The position numbers and the translations under genes are program-made. From NCBI RefSeq assembly GCF_027595985.1, contig NC_073302.1:98667234-98731233 (forward strand): a DNA stretch of 64,000 nt, written 5' to 3'. The stretch's first letter is position 1. Each line of letters starts with the position of its first letter. This document shows positions 56,220-64,000 of the stretch, in pieces. Origin of the DNA: Sorex araneus. Taxonomy: Eukaryota > Chordata > Mammalia > Eulipotyphla > Soricidae. Under the pieces are notes generated by a model, which saw nothing but the letters and a program-made list of their open reading frames with translations, was not told where the DNA came from and made no database searches.

Positions 56220-57214
56220 GTAGGTGCGGGCCGCGGGCCGGGCGGGCTGCGGAGGTCCCAGGGTCCGACCGCGCTGGGACCCCCAGTCCTCCGTGCAGGG
56301 ACTTGCAGGGCCCCTCCCGGGCAGTGCGTTTCCCTTTGAGCTGCTCAGAACTTCTTTAGTTTAAGGTGGACTCGTTTCTTTATCTTAACTTTATTTGCTC
56401 TTGATGTGTTCAAGAATAATAAAGAACTATGAAGAGAAACATAAAGAATAAAATGACTGGGGCAGAGGTTGCGGACCTGACTACGCTTTCATGCGTTTTG
56501 TAGTTGGGCCCGATAAGTCCTATGCGCAGACTTCGTTCGAGCCATTATACATTTGAGTGAATTTTCATGTATGCTGCTTAATTTCCCAGGATATTGCCGG
56601 CAACCCCTACCCCTTTCACCGCATCTGCCCCGCTCCTTCCTTGTCTGGGTCCGGGGTGGTGTGATGCTGGGGCTGCCAGGCCTGTGCCAGGTCACGGAGA
56701 CTCCTGCGTGCCCCGCCCGTGGCAGCCCGCGGAGCTGCTCTCTGGACCCTCGTTTGAGTTTCGTAAATTGATCCCGGTGTCCCTGTTCAAATGCCACATT
56801 GTTTCTATTACTGTGGGTTTGTAAAGTAGTTCACAGAGAACACTCGTCCGTTGTGGTGTTGTTGTTCTGTATCTTGAGCGTGGGCTTTTCAAGGCCTATT
56901 TTGGCTTCGTGATGATTTAGGATTTTGAATTCTATTTCTGTGGAGAATGCCATTGGGATTTTGGTAAGATTTTAATGAATCTTAAATATTACTTTAGGTA
57001 AAATGTCTCTTTTAGTGGTTTCGTCTTTAGACACATCAGCATGGAACACCTTTTAATTTTCACTTTTTTTAAAAAAATGCATATAGAAGCATAGCAGATT
57101 TTTCAAGTGAATGGAGGCCTCCCAACAGTGCCTGGAAAGTTCCAGGGGTCACTGCAGACTGTATTCATCCAACCAAGTTGCGTGCTTCGGCCCCATGGCG
57201 CCAGGGACCATCAC

Positions 57215-57350
57215 TGCCACAATGGCAATGCTCAGGGACTTATACCCAGTGTTGCTGTGGGTGGTGTGAGGGAACCATGTGGTTTCAAACTCAGGTTTCC
57301 CCTCTATCAAACTGTGCCTGTGACCACTGAGCTCTTCTTAGGCCCAGGTT
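57215..57350 (-). mobile_element. Eroded SINE-A, FOLH1 intron 1
   Basis: GCTCAGGGACTTATACCCAG and GAGGGAACCATGTGGTTTC on + resemble the reverse SINE-A body. Confidence 0.55.
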
Positions 57351-57437
57351 TTTGTCTTTTGTTCTTTATCTGCCACTAATGTCCCCAGTTTGCCTCCCAC
57401 ATTACCCCAGCCTGCCTCTATGGCAGACTCCTACCAC

Positions 57438-57515
<78 letters not shown>
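57438..57515 (+). repeat. (CT)n microsatellite
   Basis: About 38 CT dinucleotides, an expansion of the L1 3' UTR purine tract read on the other strand. Confidence 0.95.
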
Positions 57516-57518
<3 letters not shown>

Positions 57519-57746
57519 TTAAGGCACTGTGGTTTGCAATATTGTTACTGAAAGATTATCACATATATCACTTTAACTTCTCAGTTCTTGTCCAGAATGA
57601 TCGTTTCCAATTATCATTGTCATACCTGTCTCTATCCTAACTGCACTCCCCCACAAATTGTGGCAAGCTTCCTACCATGCACTGGTCTTCTGGCCCTCGT
57701 TCCATAGACTTTGGGTATTATTCTCATGTTATGCTTTTATATATAG

Positions 57747-57890
57747 TGTTTGAAGAAGGCTTCAGAAAGCTGCAGTGAAACTATAATTCACCCAACATCT
57801 CTGTGACTATCCAGTGCCCACAGGGGATCATGTCCAGCCAGATCGTATTATCACCATTAACACTGGGAAATTGGCTCTAAATGGACAGCA
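57747..57890 (+). repeat. Left arm of a ~145-bp inverted repeat
   Basis: TTCAGAAAGCTGCAGTGAAAC ... GGGAAATTGGCTCTAAATGG; its reverse complement recurs with roughly 85-90% identity by eye at 58735-58885. Unknown dispersed sequence inserted in L1. Confidence 0.8.
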
Positions 57891-58734
57891 GATCCCACAA
57901 ATGAGTGTGATCAATCTATATCCTGTTTCTTCTGACTCATTTAACTCAGTTTGTGACTCTCCATGTCCATCCAAGTATAAGCAAATTCCGTGACCTCTTT
58001 TTCCTAACAGCTGCATAGTATTCCATTGTTTAGGTATACCTTGGTTTCTTTATCCACTTATATGTCCTGGGCACTCAGGTTCTTTCCATATTCTGGCAAG
58101 TGTGAATAGTGCTGCAATGAACAAAGAAGTGCAGATGATTTTTCTGCATTGTACTTTTGGGCTCTTGGGGAATATTCCTAGGTGTGGTATTGCTGGGTCT
58201 TATGGAAGCTCAATTTTCAGTTCTTTGAGGAATATCCATATTGTTTTCCAAAAAAAAGCAGGGCCAGCTGACATTCCAGCAATATTGAATGCCCTTTCTC
58301 CTGGCATCTGTGCCAGTTCTGGTTATTCTTATTTTTCTTGATGTGTGTCAGACCCAGAATTTTATATATTGATTTTATACAATTTTTGTTTTTTACTTTT
58401 CCCTTCCCTCCCCTCCCTCCCCTCCCCTGCTCTCATACTGCCACTGGGCTGCATCTCAAGCTGTATACTCTGATTTTGTTATTATTTCTAATAGATTTTT
58501 TCTCTTCTTAGTGGAGTACCAGAAGAGGTTTTCTATTATTGTATGCTTCTTTTTCCTGAAGAAAACATTGTTCTCCCTTACCCCGAAGACTCCCTCTTCT
58601 TCATTCTGCTTAATTTTAGATCACAATTGAAATATTTAAGCCTCAATGTTCTGGAAACCTCCAGAAAAGCTAGCTGAGTGATTTGGGAAACCATTTTATG
58701 TTCAGATTAAGTAGTTTTCTTAAAGAAATCTTGT

Positions 58735-58885
58735 CAGATGTCCATTTTCCTCAGATTTAGAGCCAATTTCCCAGTGTTAACAGTGATAAAATGATCTGGC
58801 TGGACATGATCACTCCTGGGCACTGGATTGTTGCAGAGATGTTGGGTGAATTGTAGTTTCACTGTAGCTTTCTGAGGCCTTCTTC
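58735..58885 (-). repeat. Right arm of the inverted repeat
   Basis: TTTAGAGCCAATTTCCCAG ... GTAGCTTTCTGAGGCC. The family 1 LTR has inserted at its outer end, in GAAGAA/TTCTTC. The sequence between 58370 and 58735 is probably part of the same unknown element. Confidence 0.8.
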
Positions 58886-60270
58886 TGTGTAAAAACACAA
58901 AAGAGAAAGGGACCAATATGGGGCTCTATTTCTCCCGCTGCCTGCATTCAGTAGTCTCACACCGCTTCCCCACCCCGGGGGAGGTTGATGATGATGATGA
59001 GGCAGGTGAAGGAAGGAAGATGATGAGGCAGGTGAAGGAAGGAACGAGTGCCAGGCTGGTTGGTATCAGTTGCAGTTTATTCCAATCTCCGTTCCTGTTC
59101 TGCTTCTCTCTCTCTCACCCCCCACTTACTCTCACTTCTTTTGCCTTGAGCTCTTCTTCCGTATCTCCCCTGCTTCTCTCTGTCTCTGTAGTCTCTCCTC
59201 TGGTCTCTTCTGACTACTCTGTCTCTGCTTCTGCATCTTCTGTGTTTTCTTCTGTCTCTTCTGTCTTCTTCCTCTGTCTCTCTGTCTCTTCTATCTCTCT
59301 GTCTTCTTCATCTGTCTCCTCTTCTGTCTCTTTCTTCCTCTGTCTCCCTTGTCTTCTTTCTCTCCCCCTCAGTGCCCCACAGTCTTAGTTTATATAGCAA
59401 ATTACATAGGGTGGTGACACAAAGGTGGGTTGAACATTAACAAATCAACAAACAAGGGTAAAATTATTTCTCGAGGAGATTAACAAAATCTCATCTAAGG
59501 AAATCTCATCTAAGGAGATCCACTCAAGGGTGTGATTCCAAACAAGGGTGTGTCAGGGTGTGAGCTAGTAATCTGCTTAAATATAGTAAATCTACTTTTA
59601 ATATTTCTAGCAATGTCATTCTGTATGAGCACAGTAAGAGATATAACCTTAAAGTTTGGTTCTTCCTGAGGACATTCACTATATATTCCAGACCACAGTC
59701 CTCAGGCCAGGTTAATCTTACTAACCCCAGCAGGGTCCTAGTCTCGTGTTACCTTTGGATCATGACAGCATTGTCCATGATCATGCTCTCAACTTATAGT
59801 TGAGTATTGTGGCGCTTTGGCCTGGCCCATTTTGATGCCAGGGTAGCTCACAGCTTGCCCTGGGTTCATTCTGTCCCTCGTCGGGACGCTGCTTTTGGGG
59901 TTCTAGGAACTAAGGGCAACTGAGTCGAGAAAGCAGATGCCCAGGAGTAAATATTATTGGAGTCAATCAACTCCCAAGTTACAAAGCATAATATTAGCTG
60001 TCTTCCTGTGTCCATACAGAAAAGACATTGCTTTAAGGTAAACTATGCAAAAGACACTAACTTACAATACAAGTTCAGAGTCCTTAGAAGGATCTGATCT
60101 TACAAGATAACAAAATCTGATTAGGAAAAGGTGATTAACTGGTTGGGAAGGAGGGTGCAGAGAAGAGTTTACAGATAAACAAAGGAATGGGAGTGTCTCC
60201 TGGAGTGTCTAAACCTAAGCTCCCTGTGGCAAGGTTAAAAAGAAAAACCCCATGTTCTCCTACATTCTTC
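58880..60270 (-). mobile_element. Solo LTR, family 1 copy 3, antisense in FOLH1 intron 1
   Basis: The LTR at 58886-60264 (1,379 bp) begins TGTGTAAAAACAC and ends TTCTCCTACA on +, flanked by TTCTTC at 58880-58885 and 60265-60270. Read on -, TATA-like CTATATAAAC lies at ~59388-59397 and poly(A) signal AATAAA at 59076-59081; the R region between is purine-rich (pyrimidine-rich on +, 59095-59370). Longest copy of the family here. No retroviral coding sequence. Confidence 0.93.
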
Positions 60271-60784
60271 AACTAGGAACACAAAAGCTTAGTGTATTTT
60301 GTTGCAGTTTCTGAACCAGTAAAAGTTCTAGTTTTTACTGGTTCAACTGTTTAGGGTAAAATATGTATTAGGAATACTATGATCAATGCATTAAAGCATT
60401 GTAATGTTTATTCTGTGTCAGCAGAAGAACAAATACTAAGTATGAAGCTTCAAGGAACAAGCACTCTTCCTTTGCCTTCATAGTCAGGACATCTGTTGAC
60501 CCCCATTGAAACATTTTTGTGCTTATTTTTTTCATAAACCATATCTCAGGATAACAAAAATATTTATTATTGAAATTGGATTTTTAAGATATGTCGATTG
60601 ATTTGAATTTAAAAATCTGTTTGATTTTTCCCCAAGTAGAAATAGAATTAAGTTCAGATATTAAATACCAGAAAATCTGTTAAATGTCAGACCATGATAA
60701 CTTATGTCTTGCATATAATGCAGTAGTAAAAATATATCTTGTCTATTAGTGCATATCTCATCCTAATATTCATATATTTTATAG
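60271..60784 (+). other. FOLH1 intron 1, 3' part
   Basis: AT-rich; no repeat recognised. Ends with the acceptor TTTTATAG before exon 2. Confidence 0.6.
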
Positions 60785-60893
60785 GATGGTTTATGAAGTC
60801 ATCCCATGAAGCTACTAAAACTGATCTACATCATGATATGAAGATGGCCTTTTTTGAAGAATTGAATGCTGAGAACATCAAGAAATTCTTATA
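60785..60893 (+). CDS. FOLH1: FOLH1 exon 2: stalk
   Basis: 109 bp, phase 1 to phase 0+2. It encodes (G)WFMKSSHEATK ... FFEELNAENIKKFL(Y), the end of the membrane anchor and the stalk leading to the ectodomain. WF.KSS.EAT and AENIKKFLY are family hallmarks. Acceptor TTTTATAG (60777-60784); donor GTAAAC at 60894. Compared with human, the N-glycosylation sequon in EATNIT is absent (EATKTD) and one residue is added before FFEEL. The donor overlaps an in-frame TAG (TTA TAG), so intron retention would terminate at once. Confidence 0.95.
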
Positions 60894-61011
60894 GTAAACA
60901 TTTACCAGAAGTTTATTGTTGGAAAATTTTGTTATTCTACTTTGAAATGTTGATGCAATACAAAATCTTGGTGCAATATTTAGTAACTAGATTTTCTTTA
61001 AGTTTTAACTC

Positions 61012-61105
61012 TCCTGAGCACTGCTAGGAGTGATTCTTGAGTGCAGAACCAAGAGTATAACCCCTGAGCATCAGTTGGTGTGTCCTCAAAATAAAAACAA
61101 AGTCA
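61012..61105 (+). mobile_element. SINE-A 3' fragment, intron 2
   Basis: TCTCCTGAGCACTGCTAGGAG to GGTGTGTCCTCAAAATAAAA; head missing. Confidence 0.75.
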
Positions 61106-61687
61106 CCTAAAAGGACAGGAGTGTGTTGATTTTAGAAAAAACCTATATGTTTAGAACTAAGAACTCGTTTAGTTCATGCAGTTCATGACTTAGAAACTTA
61201 GAAGTGTTTCTATTACACATGATGATTTTGTTGAATGTTTTTCATAAAGAAATTAAAAAGATAATATAATAACAATGAGCTGAGTCTTCAGGAATTTTAA
61301 CATTTGTTTCTATGAAATGGGAGAAATTTATTGTACTCATTTGCTACTTGTTTATTAACTAAGATAGCATAAGTTTACTTAATTGTATATGTTTTAGGGG
61401 CAAAAATAAATGCACTGGTATTTAAGTATGTTAATTAAGAAATTAGTCTACCCATGAAAATATTTCTGCTAGATAAAATTTGATCACATAGTTTATTTGT
61501 TAGTCATTTCTGATATTACTAGTTTTTATCATGGATTTTAAATATATTAGATTGCACAATTGATGGAGTACAGGAAATTTATTCTACTCGTGTTCAGAAA
61601 TTTTTCAATGAAGATACTTTATAAATGATTACAAGCAGAAAGGTTTCTTACTTGATTATAGTTTTCAGCATTTAAAAATAAATGCTG

Positions 61688-61852
61688 AATCGGAAGGATA
61701 GTATAGAACGTAAGGTGATTGCCTTATATGCAGCTGACCTGGGTTCAATCTCTGGCATACCATATGGTTCCCAGAGCATTGCCAGGAGTAATTGCTGAGT
61801 ACAAAGCATGAGTAACTCCTGAGCATCACTGGGTGTGACCCAAAAACTAAAA
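61688..61852 (+). mobile_element. SINE-A copy, intron 2
   Basis: ATCGGAAGGATAGTATAG head, GGGTTCAATCTCTGGCATACC, TGGGTGTGACCCAAAAAC end. Confidence 0.9.
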
Positions 61853-62106
61853 AGATATTCAAAATACTTCAAAAATACTATTTGGGATCACGAGCTGAGC
61901 TTGGGTAGAGCACTTGCCTTGAATGTACAGAGTTCTAGATTTGAGCCCCACCATACAAAAAATATATATTTGATGCATTAATAATATTATTTTGGTTTTT
62001 TAATGTATTATATTTCAAAGAATTTTTATGTAAATCTATCTTATCTGGCAACTGATTTTGGATGAAGCTGACTAAATGTTTCTAATTACTTTCAATTTTT
62101 TGTTAG

Positions 62107-62293
62107 TAATTTTACAAGAATACCACATTTAGCAGGAACAAAACAAAACTTTCATCTTGCAAAGCAAATTCAATCCCAGTGGAAAGAATTTGGCCTGGAT
62201 TCTGCTGAGTTGGTCCAGTATGACGTCCTGTTATCCTACCCAAATAAAACTCATCCCAACTACATCTCAATAATCGATGGAAGTGGAAATGAG
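62107..62293 (+). CDS. FOLH1: FOLH1 exon 3: start of the ectodomain
   Basis: 187 bp, completing the Y codon and 62 codons: [58 protein letters not shown]. This is the N-terminal part of the protease domain. Wording such as [11 protein letters not shown] favours FOLH1 over its paralogue NAALAD2. Acceptor TTTTTGTTAG (ends 62106), donor GTAAGA at 62294. Sequons NFT and NKT are kept. Confidence 0.97.
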
Positions 62294-62893
62294 GTAAGAA
62301 AAAGAAAGGGGAAGGGGCAGCAGACAAAGGAAATAAAGGAAAGGCAAGATGAGATAGAAAAGAAAAACTTTCCCACTGGTTATGCTCCTTTTCCGTTGCT
62401 AACTTTATGGAAGAATGCTATACAACTCCCAGACAATGTTATGAATTGACATAATTGAAATTTGTGAATGATGCCTTTTCCTATCTGCTTACTACGATGA
62501 ACTACTTTCTTATGAGTTGTGAATGTACTGTGTGTTTTGAAAATCTGTGAAAACTAATGCATGGTGATGTTGCTATTTTTATTTTTAATATTTACATTTA
62601 ATGTTGCTATTATTTTGTTATTACTTAACATATTGGTAAATTTCTAAACAACTAGTTAAGTGCAGTTTTATAGGTTCACACTGTAAAAAATACTACACAA
62701 GTTGTTAAGAAACCTAGAGACTCAGGTGCAAAATTGCTAATCAATATTGTCTTATTAGGCTTCTAAACTGATCTTATCAAATCAGAAATTGGTGCTTAGA
62801 GATCCAGAAGGATTTGTAACTTCACTTGCCTCAAAAATTTTCACCTTTTTCAGCAAAGTATTGAGTATTTGATATGTATTTTACAAAAATTGA

Positions 62894-63052
62894 AAGGGGT
62901 CAGAGATATAGTATAGGGGTTAAGGCACTTGCCTTGCAGGCAACCAACCCTAGTTCAGCACCTAGCAGCTGCGGCAGTAGCAGGAGTGAGCCCTGAGCAC
63001 AGAGCCAACAAGAGACCTTGAGCATCTTCCTGTGGTCCACAGCCCTCTCCCT
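62894..63052 (+). mobile_element. Old SINE-A, intron 3
   Basis: GGGGTCAGAGATATAGTATAG head, AGTGAGCCCTGAGCACAGAG body, TCCTGTGGTCC end. Confidence 0.75.
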
Positions 63053-63134
63053 CTAAAGATGGAATGAATAACTATCTGCTGATGAGAAATCATACCTATT
63101 TTCCCATTTACTTACTGTTATTGTATTCCTTTAG

Positions 63135-63236
63135 ATTTTCAACACATCCTTATATGAACCACCTTGTCCAGGATATGAAAATGTTTCAGATGTTGTGCCA
63201 CCGTTCAGTGCTTTCTCTCCAAAAGGAGTGCCTAAG
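63135..63236 (+). CDS. FOLH1: FOLH1 exon 4: ectodomain, ending at a duplicated splice donor
   Basis: 102 bp, 34 codons: IFNTSLYEPPCPGYEN, VSDVVPPFSAFSPKGVPK. Matches the family (IFNTSL.EPP.PGYENVSD.VPPFSAFSP.G.P). Acceptor TTCCTTTAG ends at 63134. The donor GTAACC at 63237 keeps frame; the joined exons 1-4 total 495 bp = 165 codons. Sequons NTS and NVS are kept. Odd: a Cys replaces a Pro in EPPPPGY, and the last 9-12 exon bases with the donor recur downstream in tandem. The donor AAG|GTAACC lacks the usual G at +5, so it is a modest site. The metal-binding and catalytic residues lie in later exons outside the window. Confidence 0.95.
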
Positions 63237-63942
63237 GTAACCGCACAGCACACACACACACACACACACACAAACACGCACACGCACACACACGCACACA
63301 CACATGCACACACGCACTGAGGCAGGGGGTGCCTAAGGTAACCGCACAGTACAGACACACACACACAGACACACACACGCACACACGCACTGAGGCAGGG
63401 GGTGCCTAAGGTAACCGCACAGTACAGACACACACACACACACAGACACACAGACACAGACACACACATGCACACACGCACTGAGGCAGGGGGTGCCTAA
63501 GGTAACCGCACAGTACAGACACACACACACAGACACACACACACACACGCACTGAGGCAGGGGGTGCCTAAGGTAACCGCACAGTACAGACACACACACA
63601 CACACAGACACACAGACACAGACACACACATGCACACACGCACTGAGGCAGGGGGTGCCTAAGGTAACCGCACAGTACAGACACACACACACACACAGAC
63701 ACACAGACACAGACACACACATGCACACACGCACTGAGGCAGGGGGTGCCTAAGGTAACCGCACAGTACAGACACACACACACAGACACACACACAGACA
63801 CACACATGCACACACGCACTGAGGAAGGGGGTGCCTAAGGTAACCGCACAGTACAGACACACACACACAGACACACACACAGACACACACATGCACACAC
63901 GCACTGAGGAAGGGGGTGCCTAAGGTAACCGCACAGTACAGA

Positions 63943-63980
<38 letters not shown>

Positions 63981-64000
63981 CACGCACACAGAGGCAGGGA
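63225..64000 (+). repeat. Tandem array of exon 4 splice-donor units with CA-rich spacers
   Basis: CCTAAG|GTAACCGCACAG occurs nine times, with the donor GT at 63237, 63338, 63411, 63502, 63573, 63664, 63755, 63840 and 63925 (spacing 101, 73, 91, 71, 91, 91, 85, 85). Copies 2-9 are each preceded by CACTGAGGCAGGGGG or CACTGAGGAAGGGGG and followed by TACAGACACACACA-type CA repeats. The exon copy is preceded by AAAAGGA. The array runs off the window end; the last unit is incomplete. Open frames on - (repeated VCVCVCV) are repeat artefacts. Confidence 0.95.

Larger units (their letters stand above)
57420..58370 (-). mobile_element. L1 3' end, antisense, in FOLH1 intron 1
   Basis: The 3' UTR with a (CT)n tract at 57438-57515, then ORF2 C-terminus antisense (TTTCTTCTGACTCATTTAAC; GCTGCATAGTATTCCATTG; GGTGTGGTATTGCTGGGTC). 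A ~145-bp foreign segment interrupts it at 57747-57890. Confidence 0.88.

Noticed and set aside
55597-56359. Long frames on both strands around FOLH1 exon 1 as separate genes
   Set aside because: GC-rich DNA has few stops. The + frame contains the real exon 1 but runs through its splice donor into the intron; the - frame has no recognisable similarity.
60785-60896. FOLH1 exon 2 ending in a stop, suggesting a pseudogene
   Set aside because: TTA TAG TAA looks like a stop, but the exon ends after TA; GTAAAC is the donor and exon 3 supplies T to make Tyr (Y), keeping the frame.
55603-63236. Assignment to the paralogue NAALAD2
   Set aside because: Exon 2-4 wording ([25 protein letters not shown]) matches FOLH1 better than NAALAD2 as I recall the two; an alignment would settle it.
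63131-63989. Several overlapping - strand frames repeating Cys-Val
   Set aside because: They translate the CA-rich spacers of the donor array in reverse; not genes.
63225-64000. CRISPR-like array (short repeats with spacers)
   Set aside because: Spacers are low-complexity CA repeats, not unique, and the setting is a mammalian intron; it is a minisatellite.

Overview
The window is mammalian nuclear DNA, most likely from a shrew (Soricidae, Sorex-like). The main clue is two tRNA-derived SINE types that recur throughout. SINE-A has a tRNA-like head, a body with CATCCCATATGGTCCCC, and an A-rich tail ending in GTGACCCAAAAAGC. SINE-B has the same head joined to a body with CTCTCGGAGAGCCCGGC and a tail with GGAGACGTTACTGG...GAGCAAATCGATGA. 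I know this SINE-A type from shrews (SOR-type SINEs). Exon-intron structure and nested LINEs, LTRs and microsatellites confirm a vertebrate genome. No bacterial-style genes, CRISPR arrays or operons are present.

Only one host gene is recognised: the 5' end of FOLH1 (glutamate carboxypeptidase II / PSMA) on the + strand. Exon 1 (ATG at 56123) lies in a GC-rich promoter, and exons 2, 3 and 4 follow at 60785-60893, 62107-62293 and 63135-63236. They join in frame into 165 codons. The gene continues beyond the window. Exon 4 ends at a splice donor that has been copied into a tandem array filling the last 0.76 kb; this is the most unusual feature here.

The other ~55 kb has no functional gene that I can support. 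Layout: 0-3.7 kb, unassigned AT-rich DNA; 3.7-14.2 kb, SINEs, damaged L1 copies, a solo LTR and a dimeric 380-bp-type repeat nested in L1; 14.5-15.4 kb, a CSNK2B processed pseudogene (- strand, 14-bp target-site duplication); 16.7-22.8 kb, a full-length but inactivated L1 with a perfect 15-bp duplication; 23.5-25.4 kb, another dimeric element with an RTE-type tail; 26.5-28.4 kb, pieces of an RTE-clade LINE that shares its 3' end with SINE-B; 28.5-36 kb, SINEs, L1 pieces, a second LTR family and two GC-rich inserts; 36-50 kb, L1 mosaics with another solo LTR; 50.7-52.6 kb, a >1 kb GGAA-rich purine tract followed by a GC-rich/(TC)n composite; 52.7-55.4 kb, old L1 and SINEs; 55.7-64 kb, the FOLH1 region with a 33-bp minisatellite upstream and a third copy of the first LTR family in intron 1.

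Mobile DNA here seems to use two retrotransposition machineries. L1 explains the A-tailed SINE-A and the CSNK2B pseudogene. RTE explains SINE-B and other passengers ending in the RTE-like GGGATGACA/GTGATACA motif. A ~380-bp module occurs with either tail, so 3' ends appear to be exchanged between families.
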